A DNA stretch of 64,000 bases from Pseudomonas sp. SJZ079. Lineage in GTDB: Bacteria > Pseudomonadota > Gammaproteobacteria > Pseudomonadales > Pseudomonadaceae. The stretch lies in the NCBI RefSeq assembly GCF_007993865.1, contig NZ_VIUH01000004.1, positions 62,001 to 126,000 of the forward strand, given 5' to 3'. Below are positions 18,077 through 25,869 of the stretch, piece by piece. Made by a program: the position numbers and the translations under genes. Every line of letters starts with the position of its first letter. The first letter of the stretch is position 1. Below the pieces are notes generated by a model that saw nothing but the letters and a program-made list of their open reading frames with translations, was not told where the DNA came from and ran no database searches.

Positions 18077-18658
18077 ATGAAAAAACCGACCGTTAGCGCC
18101 GAGCAGGTCCTCGACGCGGCACTGCAACTGGCCGATGACTGTGGCTGGGAGCGTCTGCACCTGTTCGAGGTGGCGGCGCACTTGGGCGTCGGCCTGGACG
18201 CCATCGCCGCGCATTTTCGCGATAAGGATCAACTGGTCGAAGCCTGGTTCGACCGTGCCGACCGCGCCCTGCTAACGCGCGCCAAAGCCACCGATCTGGT
18301 CGCGCTGGAGCCTGCCAGGTGCCTGGAGGAACTGCTGATCGCCTGGCTCGACAGCCTGGCCGCGCACCGCGCGGTGACCGGGCAGATGCTGTTCTACAAA
18401 CTCGAACCAGGACATCTGCACCTGCAGCTGCTGGGCCTGCTGCGCATCAGCCGCACCGTGCAGTGGTGGCGCGAGGCCGCCCGGCGGGAAACCCTGTACT
18501 TGCACCGCATCGCCGAGGAAAGCCTGCTCAGCGGCGTCTACCTGCGCTGCTTCATTCACTGGCTGCGCCATCCCACCGAGGACCCGGTGGAGTTCCGCGC
18601 CCTGCTGCGCCGACAACTGCGCTGTGGCCCGCTGTTGATGTTGCTGCGCCAGGCCTAG
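18077..18658 (+). CDS. TetR family transcriptional regulator
   Basis: The ATG at 18077 follows GCGAGGTGAGCC and gives 193 residues. An upstream in-frame ATG at 17984 lies within a terminator and is rejected. Residues 7-55 form the TetR helix-turn-helix (VSAEQVLDAALQLADDCGWE, then LFEVAAHLGVGLDAIAAHFR, with the typical F-R-D-K-D recognition tail). The rest is an all-alpha ligand domain without a recognised ligand. A neighbouring target gene is not evident. The DNA-binding helix A-H-L-G-V-G-L-D-A-I-A-A-H-F departs somewhat from the usual Y-x-H-F pattern. Confidence 0.8.
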   Translation: MKKPTVSAEQVLDAALQLADDCGWERLHLFEVAAHLGVGLDAIAAHFRDKDQLVEAWFDRADRALLTRAKATDLVALEPARCLEELLIAWLDSLAAHRAVTGQMLFYKLEPGHLHLQLLGLLRISRTVQWWREAARRETLYLHRIAEESLLSGVYLRCFIHWLRHPTEDPVEFRALLRRQLRCGPLLMLLRQA

Positions 18659-19042
18659 TGGTTTGTACGGCTAATGGCTGGTCAAATCCGCCATCCGCGC
18701 GACCAGGCTCCACTCGCTCGGCCGCGACGATTGTTGCAGGCCGACCTGCACGCCCTGCGCAGAGTGCGCTGACCCCGGCGGCCAGGGCACCTGATCGATC
18801 AGCTCATGCAGCGACTCAGCTCGTCTTCGGCAAAGGCTTTGGGGAAGTTCCTGACAACGATCCCCCCGACGGATGGCTGAAGGGTTCGCGCGCGGCAGCA
18901 GGCAGCAGGCAGCAGGCAGCAGGCAGCAGGTTGTACCGGTACAGCTAAAAAGCAAAAGCCCGAAACACTCTGCGGCTGGCCATCGCCTCGTTGCACGTGC
19001 AAGATGCCGCGCGTAGTTCCAACAACCGAGAGCACCTCCATC
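18659..19042. other. Intergenic stretch with a 7-bp tandem repeat
   Basis: No supported gene was found in these 384 bases. Five exact copies of GGCAGCA lie at 18894-18928 and could vary in number by slippage. A minus-strand open frame (18955-18671) ends with a protein-like segment, but its start runs through the repeat and I do not recognise it. It may be the tail of a decayed gene. The repeat is about 115 bases upstream of the Tim44-like gene. Confidence 0.4.
18894..18928. repeat. Five tandem copies of GGCAGCA
   Basis: Five uninterrupted heptamer copies occur here, with partial GG after the last. Units of seven bases change reading frame with each gain or loss, but the repeat is not inside a supported gene. 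The only possible effect would be on upstream control of the Tim44-like gene. Confidence 0.85.
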
Positions 19043-19870
19043 ATGCAGCGTTTCCTCAGCATCGCCCTGGTTATCTGCCTGGCGCTAACCTTCAGCTTCG
19101 AAGCCCACGCCAAGCGCTTTGGCGGCGCTAAATCCTTCGGTTCCGCGCCGAGCCACCAGACCCGCCAGACCTCGACACAACCGAGCGCCGGCACCACCGC
19201 CGCCGGGCGCCAACCCGCCGCCGCCAGCGGTGCCTCGCGCTGGCTCGGCCCACTGGCCGGTTTGGCTGCTGGTGGCCTGCTCGCCTCGATGTTCATGGGT
19301 GATGGCTTCGAAGGCCTGCAGATCATGGACATGCTGATCTTCGGCCTGATCGCCTTCCTGCTATTCCGCTTTCTCGCCGCTCGTCGCCAGCGCAGCCAGC
19401 CCATGGCCGCCAATGGCGCGCCCTACCAGCGCGAGATGCCCGCCGCAGCCAGCCCGATCTTCGGCGGCAGTTCGGCGGCGATCAAGCCGGTGATCAATGC
19501 GCCAGCCTGGTTCAACGAGCAAAGCTTCATCGCGGCCGGCCGCGAGCACTTCCTCAGCCTGCAACAGCACTGGGATGCCAACGAAATGGAGCAGATCGCC
19601 GAATTCGTCACTCCTCAGTTGCTGGGCTTCCTGACTCAGGAACGCACCAGCCTGGGCGACGGTTTCCAGTCCACCTATATCGACAACCTCGACGTGCAGC
19701 TGGACGGCGTCGATGACACCGCCGAGAAGACCGTGGCCACCCTGACCTTCATTGGCCTGGCCAAGACCTCGCGCTTCGACCAGGGCGAAAGCTTCAGCGA
19801 AAGCTGGCGCCTGGAACGCGCAGCGGGCGACAACCAGCCTTGGCTGGTGGCGGGCATTCGTCAGAACTGA
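19043..19870 (+). CDS. Tim44-domain membrane protein
   Basis: A 275-residue protein from the ATG at 19043. It has a signal peptide or first membrane segment (FLSIALVICLALTFSFEAHA), a glycine/serine-rich low-complexity linker (about 25-70), a second hydrophobic region (LGPLAGLAAGGLLASMFMG and MDMLIFGLIAFLLFRFLAA, about 75-115) and a C-terminal Tim44/MBA-like domain (about 150-275). That domain runs from a FNEQSFIAAGREHFLSLQQH stretch to LERAAGDNQPWLVAGIRQ. Bacterial Tim44-like proteins are membrane-associated and of unknown function. The gene is monocistronic and ends at a strong terminator. The upstream 7-bp repeat is the only oddity. Confidence 0.82.
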   Translation: MQRFLSIALVICLALTFSFEAHAKRFGGAKSFGSAPSHQTRQTSTQPSAGTTAAGRQPAAASGASRWLGPLAGLAAGGLLASMFMGDGFEGLQIMDMLIFGLIAFLLFRFLAARRQRSQPMAANGAPYQREMPAAASPIFGGSSAAIKPVINAPAWFNEQSFIAAGREHFLSLQQHWDANEMEQIAEFVTPQLLGFLTQERTSLGDGFQSTYIDNLDVQLDGVDDTAEKTVATLTFIGLAKTSRFDQGESFSESWRLERAAGDNQPWLVAGIRQN

Positions 19871-19889
19871 TCGGTTCGTTTGTGCACAC

Positions 19890-19917
19890 AAAACCCCAGG
19901 CACGCCTGGGGTTTTTT
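19890..19917 (+). terminator. Rho-independent terminator
   Basis: AAAACCCCAGG pairs with CCTGGGGTTTT around CACG, followed by further T residues. It lies 20 bases after the Tim44-like stop codon. The A/T symmetry allows it to work in both directions. Confidence 0.9.
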
Positions 19918-20037
19918 ATACCGGTATGCTCAGCGGCCAGCACTCAACGGCGATCCTTCGCCCGCGGCCGACCGACACGATGCGCCTGGCGCTGGGCGAT
20001 CGAGCGGCGCCAATAGAAGATCGGCGGCGCCGACGGC

Positions 20038-20514
20038 CTAGGCGGGCCCTTGCGGACAAAGCTCACAGACTTCGGCATGCGGCACCAGTTTGAGAAACTG
20101 CTCGGTGCTCATATGCACCAGGCTCTCATGATCGCCGGCCTCGAAATAGATATCCTGCTGGCGGGTCAACTGCGGATCGACCCGCATGTTCATCCCGTAA
20201 GGCTCACCTACCGCCGGTACCGCGCCCAGCTCACAATCCTTGAACAGGCCGGCGATAGTGGACTCGTTGCTGAGCTGCCAATGCTCGGCCCCTTTGCAAA
20301 CCATGCTCATATCCAGGTGCCGACTGGCCGGCAGCACCGCCATCAGGTAGTGGCCCTGGCGATCATCCAGAATCACCGGTTTGGCCAGACGCTCTGCCGG
20401 AATGTTGGCCACCCGTGCCGACTCCAGACTGCCTGCCGAATGCGGGTGCGGCACCAGATCGAACTGACACTGCGCCTGCTCCAGGCTGCGCTGTAAGGTT
20501 GCTGCCATATGCAT
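20038..20514 (-). CDS. YbaK/EbsC-type aminoacyl-tRNA deacylase domain protein
   Basis: A 158-residue stand-alone YbaK-fold protein. The ATG at 20514 follows GGGAGGTGGATC, a strong ribosome site. Family features are the N-terminal helix with FDLVPHPHSAGSLESARVA, the strand block KPVILDDRQGHYLMAVLPAS with the usual lysine, and DCELGAVPAVGEPYGMNMRV, the G-A-V/I-P-P-G-like loop of the ProX/YbaK family. Such proteins hydrolyse mischarged tRNAs such as Cys-tRNA(Pro) or Ala-tRNA(Pro). Which substrate applies here cannot be said. The gene is monocistronic and convergent with the Tim44-like gene. Confidence 0.82.
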   Translation of the reverse strand: MHMAATLQRSLEQAQCQFDLVPHPHSAGSLESARVANIPAERLAKPVILDDRQGHYLMAVLPASRHLDMSMVCKGAEHWQLSNESTIAGLFKDCELGAVPAVGEPYGMNMRVDPQLTRQQDIYFEAGDHESLVHMSTEQFLKLVPHAEVCELCPQGPA

Positions 20515-20808
20515 GATCCACCTCCCGTTGCCAGCCGATACCCAAGGCGGCTGGCTAAGCGACGATCCCATGGATGAATTTTAGTCTGCGCGCACGCGCC
20601 AGGCTGCAACACTTGGTGCTAGGCGGGTACCCTCGACAGCAGTACTGGGTCTATCCGTAGCGGAGCAAAGCCAGTGCGCATTGCCATGCGCACTCAGCTC
20701 AGTGAACGCCCCTGCAACCAGAATTCGCCGGTGAAGCGCAGGATGCTTTTTCTTCCCGGCACCAGCTACTGTATAAAGCGCATCAGAATGCATTGAGGGC
20801 CTATTGCC

Positions 20809-21219
20809 GTGGAAGAAGTCATCGAACAACTGCGCGAACTGAACGAACCCGTGCCGGTGCCCCTGGAGCTACCGGATGAGGAAACCCTGGTGGAAATCCA
20901 GGAGCAGATCCTGATTCACCTGCCCTACGAGTTGCGCGAGTTTCTGCTCCAGGTCAGCGATGTGGTCTACGGTCGCCTGGAGCCGGTGACCGCCGCCGAC
21001 CCGCAGTCGCACACCTACCTGCCGGAAGTGGCCTCGATGGCCTGGTCGCTGGGCGTACCGCGCGAATTGGTGCCGATCTGTGAGGACAGGGGCAACTACT
21101 ACTGCGTCGAAGAAGACGGCACCGTGCTGCTGTGGGAAGGCGATACCGGCGAGCTCAACGAAGACGAAACCTGGGAATCGGTCTGGCACTGGGTGCGCGA
21201 CGTCTGGCTGGAGAGCTGA
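20809..21219 (+). CDS. SMI1/KNR4 (SUKH) domain protein
   Basis: A 136-residue acidic protein starting with GTG at 20809, nine bases after GAGGG. It has the SUKH-1 pattern: an ELPDEETLVEIQEQILIHLP first helix-strand, ELREFLLQVSDVVYGRLEP (the ypeelkefl-like segment), TYLPEVASMAWSLGVP, a CEDRGNYYCVEEDGTVLLW double strand, and a closing ESVWHWVRDVW helix. SUKH proteins are often immunity proteins of contact-dependent or polymorphic toxins, but no toxin, VgrG or Rhs gene is nearby. Orthologues in this setting are widespread in Pseudomonas, so a housekeeping role is equally likely. Confidence 0.78.
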   Translation: MEEVIEQLRELNEPVPVPLELPDEETLVEIQEQILIHLPYELREFLLQVSDVVYGRLEPVTAADPQSHTYLPEVASMAWSLGVPRELVPICEDRGNYYCVEEDGTVLLWEGDTGELNEDETWESVWHWVRDVWLES

Positions 21220-21273
21220 GTACCAGGCCCGGGCTGCGCAGTGCGCGGCCCCAAGGCTCAGCGGCCCACGCCC

Positions 21274-21930
21274 TCAGCCGCGCGCCGCACTGTCCAAATC
21301 CAGCAGACTGAGCAGGAATTGACCGAAGAAACTCAGATCCTGCTCAATCGCCGCCCGCGCGCCCTTGCCATCGCCAGCGCGCAAAGCCTGCAAGACGTCC
21401 TCATGAAAGTCGTTGAGGCGTAACAGCAGGTCCGCTTCGGTAAACAGGCGATTGAAGAACGGCCCGACCTGCAGCCATAGGCTCTCGATCATGCGCAGCA
21501 GAATCGGATTGCCGCAGGCACGGTACAGGGTCATGTGGAACTGGCTGTTGTCCTTCAGGTAGCCCTGCACATCGCGCTGTTCCAGCGCCTGTTCCATCCG
21601 CACGATGCAGCCGTGCAGCCGCTCGATCTCAGCCTCACCGATACGCGGCGCGGCCTGTTCGACCGCCAGGCCCTCCAGACTCAGGCGCACCAGGGAAATC
21701 TGCTGGAAGCGTTCGCGGGTCATCGCCGGTACCCGCACCGAACGTTGCTGCTCGCCTTCCAGGGCGCCTTCGGCGACCAAGCGTTGCAGCGCCGCGCGCA
21801 CCGGCATCGGGCTGGTGCCCCAGGCGGCCGCCAGGTCGCGGATTTTCATCCGCTCGCCGGGCTGAAAACGTCCCGCCAGCAGCGCCTCGCGGATACGTTG
21901 GTAGAGTTGCTCCTGCAGGTTGTCGGCCAT
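21274..21930 (-). CDS. GntR family regulator (FCD/FadR subfamily)
   Basis: A 218-residue regulator with an N-terminal winged helix (residues 5-70: LYQRIREALLAGRFQPGERM, then DLAAAWGTSPMPVRAALQRL) and an all-helical FCD ligand domain (about 80-205), in which D, H and H residues usually bind a metal and a small acid. It lies 84 bases downstream of the SDR gene on the same strand and is probably co-transcribed. The two TTTTGTGATCACAAAA palindromes in the SDR/aminotransferase divergent promoter are its most likely operators, making it a repressor relieved by an intermediate of the pathway. Confidence 0.88.
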   Translation of the reverse strand: MADNLQEQLYQRIREALLAGRFQPGERMKIRDLAAAWGTSPMPVRAALQRLVAEGALEGEQQRSVRVPAMTRERFQQISLVRLSLEGLAVEQAAPRIGEAEIERLHGCIVRMEQALEQRDVQGYLKDNSQFHMTLYRACGNPILLRMIESLWLQVGPFFNRLFTEADLLLRLNDFHEDVLQALRAGDGKGARAAIEQDLSFFGQFLLSLLDLDSAARG

Positions 21931-22014
21931 GCCCGGGTCACCCTGCGCACGCCGGCGGTGCCGGCAGTTGGTTGAGGGTCAGAAGACAGTTACGCATGCA
22001 TTATTCCTTAGCGC

Positions 22015-22794
22015 TCAGGGCGCCTTGTTCTCGATCAGACAATTACCGCCGTCCACCACCAGCACTGCGCCGGTGATGTAGCTGGCTTCAGGGGATGCCA
22101 GGAAGGCCACGGCTCCGGCAATTTCAGCAGGACGCCCGGCGCGCCCCAGGGGCGTATAGGACGCGGCGCGCCGCTCTGCCTCGGTACTCGAGCCGGTGGC
22201 AATCCATCCGGGCGCCACGCTGTTCACCGTAATGCCCTGTTTGGCCACTTCCAGCGCCAAGCCCATGCTCAAGCCGAGCAGGCCCGCCTTGGCCGCGCTA
22301 TAGGCCGCCTCGCCGGGGTTGCTGCCCCGGGTCCCGGTGGTCGAGCTGATATTGACGATGCGTCCGTAACCTCGGGCCTGCATGCCCGGCAGCAGGGCGC
22401 GGGTGAGCAGGAAGCTGGTGGTCAGGTTGCGCGCCAGCGACAGGTTCCAGGTCGCCAGGTCCATCGCCGCCACCTCGGCGAACGGCTCCGGGCTGCCCTG
22501 CATGGCCATGCCGGCGTTGTTCACCAGAATGTCGACGTGACCGAACTGCGCTACAGCCCAGACGGCCAGCTCCGCCACCTGCACTTCGTCGGTCAGGTCG
22601 GCCGCCAGGGCACGGGCGTCTATCCCTTCTGCCTGCAACTCGGTCACCCGCTGCTGGATTCGCGCACTGCTGGCCGTCAGCAGCACGCGCACGCCTACGC
22701 GGCCCAGGCGGCGCGCAATGGCCATGCCGATGCCGCTGTCACTTCCAGCTCCGCTGACCAGAGCAACCTGCCCCTGCCACATTGACTCAGTCAC
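22015..22794 (-). CDS. Short-chain dehydrogenase/reductase
   Basis: A 259-residue classical SDR. The cofactor loop reads SGAGSDSGIGMAIA (a TGxxxGIG variant near residue 15), followed by NNAGMAMQ and the catalytic serine (NISSTTGTRG) and YSAAK. The ending ITGAVLVVDGGNCL is typical. It oxidises or reduces a hydroxyl or keto group with NAD(P). The start is GTG at 22794, ten bases from a palindromic operator; an in-frame ATG follows four codons later. It is divergent from the aminotransferase and upstream of the GntR gene, so it belongs to the same regulated unit. The substrate is unknown. Confidence 0.87.
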   Translation of the reverse strand: MTESMWQGQVALVSGAGSDSGIGMAIARRLGRVGVRVLLTASSARIQQRVTELQAEGIDARALAADLTDEVQVAELAVWAVAQFGHVDILVNNAGMAMQGSPEPFAEVAAMDLATWNLSLARNLTTSFLLTRALLPGMQARGYGRIVNISSTTGTRGSNPGEAAYSAAKAGLLGLSMGLALEVAKQGITVNSVAPGWIATGSSTEAERRAASYTPLGRAGRPAEIAGAVAFLASPEASYITGAVLVVDGGNCLIENKAP

Positions 22795-22804
22795 CTATCT
22801 TTCC

Positions 22805-22820
22805 TTTTGTGATCACAAAA
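22805..22820. promoter_or_regulatory. Palindromic operator O1 (TTTTGTGATCACAAAA)
   Basis: A perfect 16-bp palindrome located 10 bases before the SDR start codon. An identical copy lies 63 bases away. The TTGT-n4-ACAA layout suits an FCD-type GntR regulator, and the GntR gene is two genes downstream. Confidence 0.75.
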
Positions 22821-22860
22821 CTTACAAAATACTAACATAGCTCCCCACATCTGCCATCTA

Positions 22861-22890
22861 TTGACATTTTTGTGATCACAAAATAAGAAT
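22861..22890 (+). promoter_or_regulatory. Promoter of the aminotransferase gene
   Basis: A perfect -35 hexamer TTGACA is at 22861-22866. A weaker -10 (TAAGAAT, 22884-22890) follows after about 17 bases. The spacer is filled completely by operator O2, a classic place for a repressor to exclude RNA polymerase. Confidence 0.65.
22868..22883. promoter_or_regulatory. Palindromic operator O2 (TTTTGTGATCACAAAA)
   Basis: This is the second exact copy of the 16-bp palindrome, lying between the -35 and -10 elements of the aminotransferase promoter. The centre-to-centre distance to O1 is 63 bases, six turns of B-DNA, so proteins on both sites would face the same side and could contact each other. Confidence 0.78.
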
Positions 22891-22919
22891 GTGCAGAAAT
22901 TCGAACGAGGTGTTTTGAA

Positions 22920-24311
22920 ATGACTGCCAGTGGTATCAGCGAAACCGCCGTGGAAGCCTTCGTCGCTCGCGAGCGCCAGCGCTTTCTCGAGCAGAACCCA
23001 CAGTCCGTGGCCCTGGCCGAACGCGCCCGTCACTCGCTGTACGCCGGCGTGCCGATGCACTGGATGGCCGACTGGTCGACCCCCTGCCCGCTGTTCGTCG
23101 AGCGCGCCAAGGGTGCGCGTTTCTATGACGTCGACGGCCACGCGTACCTCGACTTCTGCCTGGGCGACACCGGCAGCATGTTCGGCCACTCGCCGGAGCC
23201 GATCGCCAAAGCCATCACCGAGCAGGCCAGCAACGGCCTGACCAGCATGCTGCCGGGCGAGGACGCGGTGGTCTGCGGCGAGTTGCTGGCCGCGCGCTTC
23301 GGTCTGCCGTTCTGGCAGGTGACCGCCACCGCCACCGACTCCAACCGTTACGTGCTGCGCTGGGCGCGGGCGATCACCCAACGCAAGACCCTGCTGGTGT
23401 TCGACGGCTGCTACCACGGCAGCGTGGACGACGTGATGGTGCGCTGCCGCGACGGCGCGACTCAGCCACGCGCGGGACTGATCGGCCAGGCCTACGACCT
23501 GACCCAGTACAGCCGCTCGATCCCGTTCAACGATGTCGAAGCCCTGGAGGCCGCGCTGGCCCAGGGCGATGTCGCCGCGCTGCTGTGCGAGCCGGCCATG
23601 ACCAATATCGGCATGGTGCTGCCGGCGCCGGGCTTCATGCAGCAATGCCGCGAGCTGACCCGCAGGTACGGCAGCCTGCTGATCATCGACGAGACCCATA
23701 CCATCTCCACCGACATCGGCGGCTGCACCCGCTTGTGGAACCTTGACCCGGACTTCTTCGTGGTCGGCAAGCCGATCGCCGGCGGCGTGCCCTGCGGCAT
23801 CTTCGGCTGCAGCGCGGCCATGGCCGAGGCCATGCTCAAGGCGCGCCAGCAGGCCAGCGAAGAGAGTCACGGCCACGGCCACAGCGGCATGGGCACCACC
23901 CTGTCGGCCAACGCCCTGGCCATGCACTGCATGCGCGCTAACCTGGAACAGGTGATGACCCAGGCCGCCTACGACCACATGCTGCCACTGGCGGGGCGCC
24001 TGGCCACCGGCTTGCGCCGCCTGATCGAAAAACACCAGCTCAAATGGTCGGTGACCGAGCTGGGCGCGCGTTGTGAATTCCAGTTCTGCGCGGCGCCGCC
24101 GAAGACCGGCGCCGAGGCCGAGGCGGCCTTCCACGACAGCCTGCAGATGGCCCTGCATTTGTATTTGATCAACCGCGGCATCCTCATCACGCCGTTCCAC
24201 AACATGACCCTGTGCTGTCCGGACACCTGCGCGGAGGATGTCGACAGGCTGATCGCCACCCTGGACCAGGCGCTGGGTGAGTTGCTGGCCATGCCCGCCG
24301 CCCGCGAATAA
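22920..24311 (+). CDS. Class III aminotransferase (glutamate-1-semialdehyde aminomutase-like)
   Basis: A 463-residue PLP enzyme of aminotransferase class III. The PLP lysine lies in FFVVGKPIAGGVPCGIFG (about residues 278-295). Upstream are DGCYHGSVDD and the IIDETHTI aspartate that contacts the pyridine ring. It resembles HemL-like omega-transaminases, but true HemL is encoded elsewhere in pseudomonads and this copy lies in a catabolic locus. It probably transaminates an amine or a beta/omega-amino acid. An unusual ESHGHGHSGMG histidine run sits about 30 residues after the lysine. It is followed by the glutamine-synthetase-like gene and controlled from the O1/O2 promoter. Confidence 0.87.
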   Translation: MTASGISETAVEAFVARERQRFLEQNPQSVALAERARHSLYAGVPMHWMADWSTPCPLFVERAKGARFYDVDGHAYLDFCLGDTGSMFGHSPEPIAKAITEQASNGLTSMLPGEDAVVCGELLAARFGLPFWQVTATATDSNRYVLRWARAITQRKTLLVFDGCYHGSVDDVMVRCRDGATQPRAGLIGQAYDLTQYSRSIPFNDVEALEAALAQGDVAALLCEPAMTNIGMVLPAPGFMQQCRELTRRYGSLLIIDETHTISTDIGGCTRLWNLDPDFFVVGKPIAGGVPCGIFGCSAAMAEAMLKARQQASEESHGHGHSGMGTTLSANALAMHCMRANLEQVMTQAAYDHMLPLAGRLATGLRRLIEKHQLKWSVTELGARCEFQFCAAPPKTGAEAEAAFHDSLQMALHLYLINRGILITPFHNMTLCCPDTCAEDVDRLIATLDQALGELLAMPAARE

Positions 24312-24329
24312 GCCAGGGGGCGACATTGC

Positions 24330-24383
24330 GTAGCCCGGCTGCCATGGGCTCGGTCGACCCATCCCGGATTGCATCCGGGCTAC
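24330..24383. repeat. Intergenic hairpin repeat (GTAGCCCGG family)
   Basis: GTAGCCCGG and CCGGGCTAC are inverted arms 36 bases apart. The right arm reads GGATTGCATCCGGGCTAC, a motif I recall as a dispersed intergenic element in P. stutzeri/mendocina-type genomes. It lies between the aminotransferase and the ligase genes and may soften co-transcription. Confidence 0.65.
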
Positions 24384-24427
24384 ATACATAAGGCATAGGC
24401 GCCCAAGCCGGCGCCCACGAGGTTTAC

Positions 24428-25795
24428 ATGCAATTCGCCACCCTTCAGGAAGCCGAAGACTTTCTCAACCAACACCCCGAGGTGCGCAGCATCGAGCTGT
24501 TTATCATCGATGCCAACGGCGTGCCGCGCGGCAAGCTGCTGCACCGCGATGAACTGTTGGCGATGTATAAAAGCGGCCGCCCGCTGCCGAGCACCATCCT
24601 CGGCCTGACCATCAATGGTGAGGATGTCGAAGACAGCGGCCTGGCCTGGGAGGTCGGCGATGCCGATTGCTGGACCTATCCACTGCCCGGCAGCCTGTGC
24701 CTGCAACCCTGGCGCGCGCAGCCGACCGGCCAGTTGCAGGTGAGCATGCACCCCAGCCAGGGCCTGCCGGCCGCCGTCGCCGACCCGCGGCATGTGTTGG
24801 CCAGGGTGATCGACAGCCTCAAGGTCGACGGCTATCACCCGGTGATGGCGGTGGAACTGGAGTTCTATTTGCTCGACCGCGAACGCGGCGAGCAGGGTCG
24901 CCCACTGCCGGCTCGGCAGGGCAACGGGCTGCGACCCCAGACCACCCAGGTCTATGGCGTCTATGAACTGGAGCAACTGCAACCCTTCCTCGACGAGCTG
25001 TACGCCGCCTGCGACGTGCAGGGATTGCCGGTGCGCACGGCGATTTCCGAGTACGCGCCGGGCCAGGTCGAAATCACCCTGGAACATCGCGCCGATGCCC
25101 TGCAGGCCATCGACGAAGGCATCCGTTACAAGCGCCTAGTCAAGGGCGTGGCGAATAAGCTGGGCTTGCAGGCCTGCTTCATGGCCAAGCCATTCGGCGA
25201 CCTGGCCGGTAACGGCATGCACCTGCACGTCAGCCTGGCCGACGCACAGGGCAACAATCTGTACGCCAGCGAAGCGCCCAGCGGCACCCCGCTGCTGCGT
25301 CACTCCATCGGTGGCATGCTGAGCACCCTGCTCGACTCGCTGGCGCTGTTCTGCCCCAACGCCAATTCATTCCGCCGTTTCCAGGCCAACAGTTATGCGC
25401 CGCTGGCCAAGAACTGGGGGGTGAACAACCGTACCGTGTCGTTGCGCGTGCCGGGCGGGCCGGCCTTCAGCCGGCATATCGAACACCGCATCTGCGGCGC
25501 CGATGCCAACCCCTATCTCGCCGCCGCGGCCGTGCTCGCCGGCATCCACCTGGGCATCCGCAAACAGATCGACCCGGGCGCGCCGATCGAAGGCAATGGC
25601 TATGCCCAGGCCACGGAGTTCCTGCCCACCGACTGGCTCAGTGCCCTGCGCGCGCTGGAACACTCGAAGTGGGCCCGCGAAGCCTTGGGCGCGGAGTTCA
25701 TCAAGGTGTTCCTGGCGATCAAGTACCACGAATACCGTCAGTTCATGGGTGAAGTCGGCGAGCAGGACTGGCGCTGGTACCTCAGCCAAGCCTGA
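24428..25795 (+). CDS. Glutamine-synthetase-like gamma-glutamyl ligase
   Basis: A 455-residue protein of the glutamine synthetase family, resembling the PuuA/SpuI/PauA group that joins glutamate to polyamines or other amines using ATP. The N-terminal beta-grasp ends IIDANGVPRGKLLHRDEL. Catalytic blocks include VELEFYLL (metal glutamates), EYAPGQVEITL, NGMHLHVSL and the ring RVPGGPAFSRHIEHRICGAD. True GlnA has other conserved loops and is encoded elsewhere. In this locus it may gamma-glutamylate the amine later handled by the aminotransferase. No gamma-glutamyl hydrolase is present, so the pathway is only partly visible. Confidence 0.87.
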   Translation: MQFATLQEAEDFLNQHPEVRSIELFIIDANGVPRGKLLHRDELLAMYKSGRPLPSTILGLTINGEDVEDSGLAWEVGDADCWTYPLPGSLCLQPWRAQPTGQLQVSMHPSQGLPAAVADPRHVLARVIDSLKVDGYHPVMAVELEFYLLDRERGEQGRPLPARQGNGLRPQTTQVYGVYELEQLQPFLDELYAACDVQGLPVRTAISEYAPGQVEITLEHRADALQAIDEGIRYKRLVKGVANKLGLQACFMAKPFGDLAGNGMHLHVSLADAQGNNLYASEAPSGTPLLRHSIGGMLSTLLDSLALFCPNANSFRRFQANSYAPLAKNWGVNNRTVSLRVPGGPAFSRHIEHRICGADANPYLAAAAVLAGIHLGIRKQIDPGAPIEGNGYAQATEFLPTDWLSALRALEHSKWAREALGAEFIKVFLAIKYHEYRQFMGEVGEQDWRWYLSQA

Positions 25796-25869
25796 TGAGC
25801 CGCGCGCCGCGCAAAGTGACCGGTTTTACCTAAACTGGATTGACCACCGCCCAACTGGAGGATCGCCCC

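Noticed and set aside
18894..18928. Tandem array as a CRISPR
   Set aside because: The units are 7 bp without spacers and no cas genes are present.
18671..18955. Minus-strand open frame with a protein-like C terminus
   Set aside because: Its start runs through the 7-bp tandem array and no family was recognised; at most a decayed gene end.
22805..22883. TGTGATCACA palindromes as Vfr/CRP sites
   Set aside because: CRP-type sites need six bases between TGTGA and TCACA; here the halves abut. The GntR gene in the same locus is a better owner.
22791..24389. 532-codon open frame antisense to the aminotransferase
   Set aside because: It is a shadow frame and would also cross the divergent promoter with both operators.
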